Under the pieces are notes generated by a model. It was not told the DNA's origin. It saw only the letters and a program-made list of their open reading frames with translations, and did not search any database. Of a DNA stretch of 64,000 nucleotides, positions 52,059 through 61,104 are shown in pieces; the stretch's first letter is position 1; every line of letters starts with the position of its first letter. The DNA is from JALYZC01 sp963725645 (GTDB taxonomy: Bacteria; Actinomycetota; Thermoleophilia; Solirubrobacterales; Solirubrobacteraceae). The stretch lies in assembly GCA_963725645.1 (NCBI GenBank), contig CAVRZD010000006.1, forward strand, positions 1,550,001 to 1,614,000, read 5' to 3'. Both the position numbers and the translations under genes were made by a program.

Positions 52059-53192
52059 GTGTTCCGGGCCTCCGTGACCGTCGCTCGCAGACCGGTCGTG
52101 CTCGCAGCCGCGCTGCTGCTGGCCGTCACGGCCGCCGCCAGCGCGGCGGCGGCGACGGGCGGCACGGGACCGGGCGCGACCCAGCCGGGTCCCGCGCTCC
52201 CGGCGCTGACGACGCGCCAGCTGGTCGGCCAGCACATGGTGTTCTCCTACGCGGGCGCGACGCCGCCCGCCGCGCTCGAGCGCCGTATCCGCGCGGGCGA
52301 GGCCGCCGGCGTCATCCTCTTCGCGCGCAACATCGCCTCCCGCGCGCGTCTGCGCGCGACGATCGCGCGGCTGCAGGCGCTGCCGCGTCCGGCCGGCCTG
52401 CGGGCGCCGCTGCTCGTCATGATCGACCAGGAGGGCGGCCTCGTGAAGCGCCTCAGCGGGGCGCCGAGCCGCAGCCCGGCGGCGGTCGGGCGCACCGGCA
52501 GCACGGCGGTCGCGCGCAGCGAGGGGACGGCCACGGCCCGCAACCTGCGCAGCGTCGGCGTCAACGTGAACCTCGCGCCGGTGCTGGACACGGGGCGTGC
52601 CGGGTCGTTCTCCGAGCAGCTGGGCCGCAGCTACTCCCGCGACCCCGCGAAGGTCGCCGCGCTCGGCACCGCCTTCGCCGGCGCGCTGCACAGCGGCGGC
52701 GTCGCCGCCACGGCCAAGCACTTCCCCGGGATCGGCGTGCCGCGCGTGGACGAGGACGCGGTGGCGAGCCGCATCGGGCTCTCGCAGGCGACGCTGCGGC
52801 GCATCGACGAGGTTCCCTTCGCGGCGGCGATCCGCGCCCGCATCGACCTGGTGATGCTGGCCACCGCGATCTACCCGGCGTTCGACCGCCTCCCGGCCCT
52901 CTTCTCGCGGCGGCTGGCCACCGACGAGCTGCGCGGCCGCCTCGGCTTTACGGGCGTGTCGATCACCGACGACCTCGAGACGGCCGCCGCGTCGAGGTAC
53001 GGCTCACCGGCGACGCAGGCGCGGATGTCCACGCGCGCCGGCGCCGACCTGCTCCTGTTCGCGCAGTCCTACGCCGGCGGCGTGCGGGCGGAGGAGGGGC
53101 TGATCGGCGACGCCCGCGCGGGCCGTGTGTCGGCCGCCGAGCTCCGGGCCTCGGCGGCGCGGGTGCTGGCGCTGCGCGCCGCGCTGCGATGA
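52059..53192 (+). CDS. secreted glycoside hydrolase family 3 protein (NagZ/LpqI-like)
   Basis: A 377-residue protein with an N-terminal signal peptide (VARRPVVLAAALLLAVTAAA) and a GH3 barrel: QLVGQHMVFSYAG, GVILFARNI, VMIDQEGGLVKRL, NVNLAPVLD, ATAKHFPGIGVPRVDEDAVA and GVSITDDLETAA, with the nucleophile Asp in TDD. NagZ-type enzymes trim N-acetylglucosamine from wall fragments. The Asp-His dyad (DSH) that normally follows KHFPG is not present here; DED stands in its place, so activity is uncertain. The start could be GTG 52059 or GTG 52074. Confidence 0.82.
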   Translation: MFRASVTVARRPVVLAAALLLAVTAAASAAAATGGTGPGATQPGPALPALTTRQLVGQHMVFSYAGATPPAALERRIRAGEAAGVILFARNIASRARLRATIARLQALPRPAGLRAPLLVMIDQEGGLVKRLSGAPSRSPAAVGRTGSTAVARSEGTATARNLRSVGVNVNLAPVLDTGRAGSFSEQLGRSYSRDPAKVAALGTAFAGALHSGGVAATAKHFPGIGVPRVDEDAVASRIGLSQATLRRIDEVPFAAAIRARIDLVMLATAIYPAFDRLPALFSRRLATDELRGRLGFTGVSITDDLETAAASRYGSPATQARMSTRAGADLLLFAQSYAGGVRAEEGLIGDARAGRVSAAELRASAARVLALRAALR

Positions 53193-53225
53193 GCGCCCCG
53201 GCGGCCGGGTAGCCTTCCGATTCGC

Positions 53226-53705
53226 ATGGCCGAGGCGAGCGCATCCACCCCTGTCCTGCTGGGCTACGACGGCTCCGACGCCGCGGGGCGGGCGATCGAG
53301 CGCGCGGCGGGCCTCATCGGGGGCGGCCCGGCCGTGGTCCTCACGGTATGGGAACCGACCGCGGCCTTCACCGGCTACGACCCCCTCGCCGGGGTGAGCG
53401 AGGGGATGGGCCGCGCCGCCGGGCTCGAGCGCGAGATGGACGACATCGGCGCCCAGGTCGCCCAGCGCACGGCCGAGCAGGGCGTGGAGGTGGCGCGGAA
53501 GCATGGCTTCGACGCCACCGCGCAAACGGCCGAGGGCAAGATCTGGCGCACGATCGTGGACGTCGCCGACGAGCTCGACGCGAGCGCGATCGTCGTCGGC
53601 ACGCGCGGGCACAGCGGGCTGCAGTCGCTGATGATCGGCAGCGTCGCCAACGGGGTGGTCCACCACAGCGACCGGCCCGTGCTCGTCATCCCACCGGCCA
53701 AGTGA
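53226..53705 (+). CDS. universal stress protein, UspA family
   Basis: A 159-residue single USP domain: TPVLLGYDGSDAAGRAIERA at the start, VVLTVWEPTAAFTGYDPLAG, IVDVADELDASAIVVGTRGH, and the ATP-binding pattern GTRGHSGLQSLMIGSVANGV followed by HHSDRPVLVIP. It probably binds ATP; its role in stress is not defined. TAGCCT (53210-53215) ends 10 nt before the ATG. It overlaps the end of convergent menC by 20 bp. Confidence 0.92.
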   Translation: MAEASASTPVLLGYDGSDAAGRAIERAAGLIGGGPAVVLTVWEPTAAFTGYDPLAGVSEGMGRAAGLEREMDDIGAQVAQRTAEQGVEVARKHGFDATAQTAEGKIWRTIVDVADELDASAIVVGTRGHSGLQSLMIGSVANGVVHHSDRPVLVIPPAK

Positions 53706-54714
53706 CGCCGAGCCCGGGGCCGCGCGGCACCTCGATCCGCCCGTCGCGGGCGGGGAAGGGGTCGCTGAGGTTCTCGAACAGCGGTAGCGTGGCCAGCCCA
53801 CAGGCCGGGATGTCCGGCCCCAGCGCCGCGGCCGCGTGCAGGCCCGCCGCGATTCCGATCGGCCCGTCGTAGGTCGAGGCGACGTAGACCTGCGAGCCGG
53901 CCTCGCGCGCGGTCTCCGCCGCGACCCAGAGGCGCGCGATGCCGCCGCACCCGGCGACCCTGAGGCAGACGAGGTCGCACGCGCCCGACGCGATCGCGTC
54001 CGGCTCACGAGCCGTCTCGTCCATGGCAATCGGGATTTCGCCGTCGAGGCGCTCGCGCAGGGCAGCGAGCTCGGCGACGCCGTGCACCGGCTCCTCGCAT
54101 AGCTCGAGTCGGGAGGGCGCGACCGAGCGCAGGGCGGCCACCGCCTCCTCCACGTCCCATGCGCCGTTGGCGTCGATGCGAATGGCGACGTCGGAGCCGA
54201 CGGCCGCCCGCACGGCCGCCACCCGCCCCGCGTCGTCGCCGACGCCGACCTTGAGCTTGACGGTGTCGAAGCCCGCCTTTGCGGCCGCGGAGGCCTCCGC
54301 GGCCGCGCCGGCCCGGTCCGTGGCCGTGATCGTCGCGTTGACGGGGATCGAGGCGGAGGGCCGCTCGGTCTCGAGCTCCGCGATCGGTCGTCCCTCGATC
54401 CTCGAGGTCAGATCGAGCGAGGCGATGTCGAGCGCGGCCGCACCCTGGGGCACCGCGGGCTCGTCGACGTCGGCGCCCTCGGTGCCCGCCGCGGCGAGAT
54501 GTCCGAGCGCGGCGAGTTCAGCGCGAATCGCAGTCTCGGCCTCCTCGAGGGTCCGCCCGTCGTACCCCGGGAGCGGCGCGGCCTCGCCCAATCCTTCGTT
54601 CCCGTCCTCGTCGCGCAACCGCAGCACCAGCACCGCGCGCTCGGTCAGCGTCCCGTACGCCGTCGCGATCGGCTGCCGGAACCGGAAGCTCACCCGCTCC
54701 AGCTCGACATCCAT
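53686..54714 (-). CDS. menC: o-succinylbenzoate synthase (MenC), enolase superfamily
   Basis: A 342-residue enolase-superfamily protein. Catalytic-site segments are DTVKLKVGVGDD (KxK), RIDANGAWDVEEA, LELCEEPVHG and IPIAMDETA, giving the three metal-binding acids. The second catalytic Lys region reads LVCLRVAGCGG, with Arg252 where Lys is expected. Position as the last gene of menB-menA-menC strongly supports OSB synthase, dehydrating SHCHC. The start overlaps the menA stop by one base (TGATG). Confidence 0.88.
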   Translation of the reverse strand: MDVELERVSFRFRQPIATAYGTLTERAVLVLRLRDEDGNEGLGEAAPLPGYDGRTLEEAETAIRAELAALGHLAAAGTEGADVDEPAVPQGAAALDIASLDLTSRIEGRPIAELETERPSASIPVNATITATDRAGAAAEASAAAKAGFDTVKLKVGVGDDAGRVAAVRAAVGSDVAIRIDANGAWDVEEAVAALRSVAPSRLELCEEPVHGVAELAALRERLDGEIPIAMDETAREPDAIASGACDLVCLRVAGCGGIARLWVAAETAREAGSQVYVASTYDGPIGIAAGLHAAAALGPDIPACGLATLPLFENLSDPFPARDGRIEVPRGPGLGVTWPVG

Positions 54715-55598
54715 CACGACAGCAGGATTCCGCCCGAGAGCAGCAGGCAGAAGACCAGCTGGAGCATTCCGGTGCGGGCGAGCGCGGCGTTGAGCGTCGG
54801 CCCGTCGGTGTGATTCGCGACGGTGCGGACCAGCGGCACGGCCAGCGGAATCGCGAGCCAGGGCAGCAGCAGCCAGGCCGACAGCGAGCCGAGCACCCAC
54901 GGCAGCGGCGCGAGGAAGAACGCGACATACACCATCGCCGCGTACAGCCGTCGCGCGCGCTGCCGGCCCAGCCGCACGGCCAGCGTGCGCTTGCCGGCGC
55001 GACGGTCGGTCTCGAGGTCGCGGATGTTGTTGACCATCAGGATCGCCGCGGCGAGCAGTCCCACGGGAACGGCCAGGACGAACGCCTCCCACGGCAGTTC
55101 CTTGGCCTGCACGAAATAGGAGCCCGTGACCGCCACGATCCCGAAGAAGGCGAACACGAAGAGCTCGCCCAGGCCCTCGTACCCGTAGGGCCGCGGCCCG
55201 CCGGTGTACAGCACGCCCGCGAGGATCGACGCGCCCCCGACGAGGAGCAGCTCCCAGCCGGCGACGGCGACGAGGTAGATGCCGACCAGCACGGCGACCC
55301 CGAACGACACGTACGTCGCCATCAGCACCTGCCGCGGCGGCACCAGGCCGCCGGCGGTCACCCGAACCGGTCCGAGGCGGTCCTCGGTGTCGGCGCCGCG
55401 GCGCGCGTCGGAGTAGTCGTTGGACAGGTTCGTGCCGACCTGGATGAAGATCGCCCCGACGAGGGTCGCGATGAAGGTGAGCGGGTGGAAGATGCCGGCC
55501 TGCCCGGCGAGCGCGGTGCCGACGAGCACGGGCGCGACGGCCGCGGGCAGCGTGCGCGGCCGCGCCGCCATCAGCCAGATCCGGGTGCCGCTCGGCAT
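54714..55598 (-). CDS. menA: 1,4-dihydroxy-2-naphthoate polyprenyltransferase
   Basis: A 294-residue UbiA-family membrane enzyme with 8-9 helices. The two Asp-rich prenyl-diphosphate motifs are QVGTNLSNDYSDARRGADT and MVNNIRDLETDRRAGKRTLA. It attaches the isoprenoid side chain to DHNA in the membrane, making demethylmenaquinone. ATG 55598 begins 8 nt after the menB stop, and its stop overlaps menC, so menBAC is one operon. Confidence 0.94.
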   Translation of the reverse strand: MPSGTRIWLMAARPRTLPAAVAPVLVGTALAGQAGIFHPLTFIATLVGAIFIQVGTNLSNDYSDARRGADTEDRLGPVRVTAGGLVPPRQVLMATYVSFGVAVLVGIYLVAVAGWELLLVGGASILAGVLYTGGPRPYGYEGLGELFVFAFFGIVAVTGSYFVQAKELPWEAFVLAVPVGLLAAAILMVNNIRDLETDRRAGKRTLAVRLGRQRARRLYAAMVYVAFFLAPLPWVLGSLSAWLLLPWLAIPLAVPLVRTVANHTDGPTLNAALARTGMLQLVFCLLLSGGILLS

Positions 55599-55606
55599 CC
55601 GTTCCG

Positions 55607-56446
55607 CTACGGCCGGCGAGGGAACTTCGAGAAGTCGGGGCTGCGCCGCTCCACGTACGCGTCGCGCCCCTCGTGCGCCTCCTCGCTGCCGTAGAAGAGG
55701 AGGTTCGTGTCGTGCGCGAGCTGCTGGATGCCCGCCAGGCCGTCCTCGGTCGCGTTGAAGCTCGCCTTCAGGAGGCGTAGCGCGAACGGCGACAGCGCGA
55801 GCATCTCGCGGCACCACTCGACGGTCTCCGCCTCGAGGCGCTCGAGCGGCACGACCGCGTTCACGAGGCCCCAGTCCAGCGCCGTCCGAGCGTCGTACTG
55901 GCGACATAGGAACCACACCTCGCGGGCGCGCTTGGCGCCGATCTGGCGGGCGAGCAGGCCCGCGCCGTAGCCCCCGTCGAAGGACCCCACCTTCGGCCCG
56001 GTCTGCCCGAAGCGCGCGTTGTCGGCTGCGATCGACAAATCACATACGACGTGGAGCACCTGTCCGCCGCCGATCGCATAGCCCGCAACCATGGCCACGA
56101 CGGGCTTGGGCGTGCGGCGGATCTGCACGTGGAGATCGGTGACGTGAAAGCGGCCGACGCCGCGCTGCGCCGCCGCGTCGTCGGCGAGGTAACCGGCATC
56201 CCCGCGCACGCGCTGGTCGCCCCCCGAGCAGAACGCATCCGGTCCTTCGCCCGTGAGGATGATCACGCCGACGTCGAGGTCATCGCGCGCCCGCGTGAGG
56301 GCGTCGGAGATCTCGATCAGCGTCTGCGGCCGGAAGGCGTTGCGCACCTCCGGGCGGTCGATCGTGATCTTCGCGATGCCGTCGCCCGAGGTCTCGTAGC
56401 GGATGTCCGCGTACTCGGCGGCGGCGGTCCACGTCACGGGACTCAT
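55607..56446 (-). CDS. menB: 1,4-dihydroxy-2-naphthoyl-CoA synthase
   Basis: A 279-residue crotonase-fold enzyme nearly identical in its motifs to classical MenB: ITIDRPEVRNAFRPQT, DAFCSGGDQRVRGDAGY, VVAMVAGYAIGGGQVLHVVC, ADNARFGQTGPKVGSFDGGY, WFLCRQYDARTALDWGLVN and the C-terminal RRSPDFSKFPRRP. It closes the second ring from OSB-CoA. TAGTGT (plus strand ACACTA, 56457-56462) lies 10 nt before the ATG, and this -10 overlaps the menE -10. Confidence 0.97.
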   Translation of the reverse strand: MSPVTWTAAAEYADIRYETSGDGIAKITIDRPEVRNAFRPQTLIEISDALTRARDDLDVGVIILTGEGPDAFCSGGDQRVRGDAGYLADDAAAQRGVGRFHVTDLHVQIRRTPKPVVAMVAGYAIGGGQVLHVVCDLSIAADNARFGQTGPKVGSFDGGYGAGLLARQIGAKRAREVWFLCRQYDARTALDWGLVNAVVPLERLEAETVEWCREMLALSPFALRLLKASFNATEDGLAGIQQLAHDTNLLFYGSEEAHEGRDAYVERRSPDFSKFPRRP

Positions 56447-56456
56447 GCGGCCGGCA

Positions 56457-56466
56457 ACACTAGCCT
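56457..56466. promoter_or_regulatory. overlapping divergent -10 elements of menB and menE
   Basis: ACACTAGCCT contains the minus-strand -10 TAGTGT (56457-56462) and the plus-strand -10 TAGCCT (56461-56466), sharing two bases. The starts are 10 and 7 nt away. The two promoters cannot be occupied at the same time. Confidence 0.6.
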
Positions 56467-56473
56467 GTCGGGG

Positions 56474-57781
56474 ATGGAAATCCCGTGCTGGCTCGCGAGC
56501 GCGGCGGCGCTCGAGCCGGACCGCGCTGCGGTCGAGACCGCCGGCGAGACCGTCGCGTACGCCGACCTGCTGGCGCGCGCCGACGCGGCCGCGCGGCGCC
56601 TCGCCGCGCGCGGGGTCGCGCCCCGCCAACGGGTCGCGCTGGTCCTCCCGCCCGGACTCGCCTTCGCCGAGGCGCTCCACGGCTGCTGGCGCCTCGGCGC
56701 CGTGCCGGTGGCGGTCGACCCGCGGCTGGCGCCCGCCGAGCGCGCCGCTCGCACGGCGGGGGCGGCGGCCGTCGTGGACGCCCCGGTGCAGGGCGAGGCG
56801 GCCGACCCGCCCCTGCGCGACGCGCACGACCGCGACGCGGTCGCCGCCGTCGTGCACACGTCGGGCACCACGTCGGCCCCCGGCGCGGTCGAGCTGACCT
56901 TCGGGAACTTCGAAGCGAGCGCGCGCGGCTCCGCGGCGGTGCTCGGCCACGACCGCGGCGAACGGTGGTTGTCGGCGCTGCCGGTCGCACACGTCGGCGG
57001 CCTGTCGGTGCTCGTCCGCAGCGCAGCGTTCGCGACCACGGCCGTCCTGCACGAGCGATTCGACCCCGCCGCGGCCGAGGCCGCCCTGCGCGAGCGCGGC
57101 GTGACCGTGGTCTCGCTCGTCGCCACGATGCTCGCCCGCCTGCTCGACGTCGGCCTCGAGCGCCCGCCGGCGCTGCGGTGCGCGCTGCTCGGCGGCGGGG
57201 CGCTGCCGCCCGCGCTGGCCGCCCGCGCGGCGGATGCGGGCATCCCGGTGGCGCAGACCTACGGCCTGACCGAGGCGTGCTCGCAGGTCACGACCTCGGC
57301 GATCGGCGAGCCCGACACGGCCGGCCGGCCGCTGCCGGGCACGCGCCTCGAGCTCGCGGCCGACGGCGAGATCCTCGTGGCCGGGCCCACGGTCGCGCCC
57401 GGCGCCGCCGGCGCCGACGGCCTGCTGCATACCGGCGACCTCGGCACGCTCGACGCCGGCGGACGGCTGACCGTCACGGGCCGCAAGACCGACACGATCG
57501 TGACGGGCGGCGAGAACGTCGCGCCGGCCGAGGTCGAGGCGGTTCTGGCGCGTCACCCGGCGGTCGCGGAGGCGGCCGTGCACGCGCGCCCGGACCCGGA
57601 GTGGGGGGAGGCGGTCGTGGCCACGGTGGTGCTGCGCCCCGGTGTCGTGACCGACGAGGGCGCGCTGCGCGCCCACTGCCGTGGCGCGCTGACCGGGTTC
57701 AAGGTCCCGAAGGCGATCGAGTTCTCCGACGAGCTTCCGCGCACGCCGTCGGGAAAGCTGCTGCGCCGGGAGCTGGCGTGA
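56474..57781 (+). CDS. menE: o-succinylbenzoate-CoA ligase
   Basis: A 435-residue adenylate-forming enzyme. The phosphate loop is VVHTSGTTSAPGAVELTFGN, a divergent form lacking the usual Lys after Pro. AQTYGLTEACSQVTTSAIG, LLHTGDLGTLDAGGRLTVTG, RKTDTIVTGGENVAPAEVEA and the C-terminal catalytic-Lys motif PRTPSGKLLRREL follow. It activates OSB with CoA for MenB. TAGCCT is 7 nt before the ATG. GTGA overlap with the next methyltransferase gene. Confidence 0.93.
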   Translation: MEIPCWLASAAALEPDRAAVETAGETVAYADLLARADAAARRLAARGVAPRQRVALVLPPGLAFAEALHGCWRLGAVPVAVDPRLAPAERAARTAGAAAVVDAPVQGEAADPPLRDAHDRDAVAAVVHTSGTTSAPGAVELTFGNFEASARGSAAVLGHDRGERWLSALPVAHVGGLSVLVRSAAFATTAVLHERFDPAAAEAALRERGVTVVSLVATMLARLLDVGLERPPALRCALLGGGALPPALAARAADAGIPVAQTYGLTEACSQVTTSAIGEPDTAGRPLPGTRLELAADGEILVAGPTVAPGAAGADGLLHTGDLGTLDAGGRLTVTGRKTDTIVTGGENVAPAEVEAVLARHPAVAEAAVHARPDPEWGEAVVATVVLRPGVVTDEGALRAHCRGALTGFKVPKAIEFSDELPRTPSGKLLRRELA

Positions 57782-58632
57782 CGGGCTTCGACGCGGACGC
57801 CTACCGGACGACCGCGCAGGACATCTGGGAGCGCGCCGCGCCCGGCTGGCGCGATCGCCGCGCCGCGCTCCAGGCCATCGCGATGCCCGTCTCGCGGTGG
57901 ATGGCCGACGCGATCCGCCCACAACCCGGCCATCGGGTGCTCGAGCTCGCCGCGGGATCGGGTGACACCGGCTTCCTCGTCGCCGAGCTGATCGCTCCGG
58001 GCGGCACGCTGATCTGCTCCGACGCGTCGGACGGCATGCTCGACGGCGCGCGCGCCCGCGCGGCGGAGCTCGGCGTGCGGGGCGTCGAGTTCCGGTCGCT
58101 CAACGCCGAGTGGATCGACCTTCCGGCCGCGAGCCTCGATGCCGTCCTGTGCCGGTGGGGCTACATCCTGCTCGCGGACCCGGGCGCGGCGCTGCGCGAG
58201 ACCAGGCGCGTCCTGCGGCCCGGCGGGCGCGTGGCGCTCGCCGCGTGGGGGGCGGGCGAGGACAACGTGTGGGCGTCGGTCGCCTCCGACGAGGTGCAGC
58301 GCCTGCTCGGGACGCCGCCGCCACACCCCGACCAGCCCGGAATGTTCGCGTTCGCCGCCCCGGGCCGGATCGAGGCGCTGCTGCTCGACGCTGGATTCGC
58401 CGACGTCGAGCTGGAGGCGCTCGACCTCGCGTTCGCCTACGTGGACGAGGACGCCTGGTGGGAGGACCGCATCGCCCTCTCGGTCCCCTTCGCCGACGCG
58501 CTTGGCGCCCTCGACGCGAACGGCCGCGACCGCCTGCGCGAGGCGATCGACGCCCGGCTCGCCGAGTATCGCGACGAGTCCGGGGGCCTGACCGTCCCCG
58601 GCCGGGCGCTGGTCGCCGCCGCCACCGCCTGA
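57778..58632 (+). CDS. SAM-dependent methyltransferase, candidate MenG
   Basis: A 284-residue class I methyltransferase: GHRVLELAAGSGDTGFLVAE (motif I), GTLICSDASDGMLDGARARA, AVLCRWGYILLADPGAALRE and RRVLRPGGRVALAAWGAGED. It follows menE with a 4-nt overlap, so the expected job is C-methylation of demethylmenaquinone, the last step. The sequence is not a clear UbiE orthologue (it lacks the typical UbiE C-terminus), so the symbol is left open. Confidence 0.85.
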   Translation: MTGFDADAYRTTAQDIWERAAPGWRDRRAALQAIAMPVSRWMADAIRPQPGHRVLELAAGSGDTGFLVAELIAPGGTLICSDASDGMLDGARARAAELGVRGVEFRSLNAEWIDLPAASLDAVLCRWGYILLADPGAALRETRRVLRPGGRVALAAWGAGEDNVWASVASDEVQRLLGTPPPHPDQPGMFAFAAPGRIEALLLDAGFADVELEALDLAFAYVDEDAWWEDRIALSVPFADALGALDANGRDRLREAIDARLAEYRDESGGLTVPGRALVAAATA

Positions 58633-58649
58633 CCGCGCGACGGGTGTAC

Positions 58650-58655
58650 TAGTGT
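58650..58655 (+). promoter_or_regulatory. -10 element of ilvC
   Basis: TAGTGT ends 8 nt before ATG 58664, with no ribosome site between: a leaderless-type promoter for the ilvC gene group. Confidence 0.55.
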
Positions 58656-58663
58656 GGCGCGCC

Positions 58664-59649
<986 letters not shown>

Positions 59650-59653
<4 letters not shown>

Positions 59654-61068
59654 GCCGGGGCGACGGCATCGTCGGCTCCACCGTCATCACCGCGCGCTAC
59701 GCGCCGTACGCCCGCGTCCTGGGCCGTTCCTTCCTCGACCACCACCCCGACGCCCGCTTCGTCGTCCTGATCGCCGACGACCTCGACGGCGGACTCGAGG
59801 TCGACCGCGACTTCGAGACGGTGCGCCCGGGCGACATCGGGATCGACGACGCCGAGTTGCACCGCCGCGGCGTGATGTTCGACGGCCAGGGGCTGACGTG
59901 CTCGATGAAGGCCCCGCTGCTGGCGCACCTGCTCGACCGCGGCGAGGACGCGGCCCTGCTGCTCGACGCCGACTCGTGCGTGTACGCGGATCTCGACGGG
60001 CTCGCCGAGTTGGCCCGGCGCCACGGCACGGTCCTCACGCCGCACAGCACGGTGCCCCACGACGACGTCGACCTCGAGCGGATGATCATCCGCACCGGCG
60101 CGTTCAACTCGGGCCTGCTGGCCGTGGGCGCGGGCGCCCGGTCGTTCCTGGACTGGTGGGGCACCCGGATCGCGCGGCGCTGCATCCCCGAGCCGGGGAC
60201 GGGCGTGTTCAACGAGCAGGCCTGGCTCGACCTCGTGCCTGGGCTGTTCGACCACCACGTGCTGCGCGACCCCGGCTGCAACGTGAGCGGTTTCGCCATG
60301 CACTACCGCGACGTCGTGTGGCGCAACGGCACGCCGACGTTCGAGGACGCGCCACTGCGCCACTTCCACTTCCTGTGCGGCTTCGACCCGCGCCGCCCGG
60401 ACCTGCTCACCACGACCCCGGCGATCGACGAGCACTGGCCCTCGCTCGACGAACGGCCCGGCCTCGCGCGCCTCGCCCGCGACTACGCCGACCGGCTGCT
60501 CGGGGCGGGGTACGACGACGCACGGGCGGCCCGGGCGCCGTTCGACGCGCTCCCCGACGGCCAAATGACGACGCCGCTGATGCGCCGCCTGTATCGCGAC
60601 GCGGTCATCGCTGCGGACGCGTCCGGGGCGCCGGAGCCGCCGAACCCGTGGACCGCGGGGCCGTCGTCGTTCCTCGCCTGGCTCAACGAGCCGGCCGGCC
60701 CACCGCCCGCCCCCTCGCGCTACCTGCTGGCGCTGTGGGCCGAGCGCTCCGACCTGATGGCCACGTTCCCCGACGCCCCGGGCGCCGACGCCGCCGCGTA
60801 TCTGGCCTGGGCCACGACCAAGCGCGACGCCGACCACGACCACATCCCGGCGGCTCTGGTCCCGCCGCAGCCGCGGATCGCCGCTGCCGGGACGTCGCTG
60901 GGCCCGGAGGCCGCGCGGGAGCTGGCCGCCGAGCACGGCCGGCTCGCGCGCGACTTCGACGCCCTGCGCCGGAGCCGGAGCTGGCGCCTCACCGCTCCGG
61001 CGCGCTCCGCGGCCCGGCGCGTCCGGGCCGCGCGCACCGGCCGCCGGGACTCGCCCGCCGGAGGCTGA
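59650..61068 (+). CDS. glycosyltransferase-like protein, start uncertain
   Basis: A protein of about 472 residues. The N-terminal nucleotide-sugar domain begins GIVGSTVITARYAPYARVLG and RSFLDHHPDARFVVLIADDL, has a DxD-like DAD in ALLLDADSCVYADLDGL and later FNSGLLAVGAGARSFLDWWG and FNEQAWLDLVPGLF, resembling GT-A/GT8-type transferases. A helical C-terminal region ends Arg-rich. No ATG, GTG or TTG lies at the domain start; CTG 59650, overlapping the ilvC stop as CTGA, is the best candidate. Acceptor and sugar are unknown. Its place in an amino-acid gene cluster is odd. Confidence 0.75.
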
Positions 61069-61104
61069 GACGCACCGGACCCGCGCGCTATCGTTGCCGA
61101 CCTC

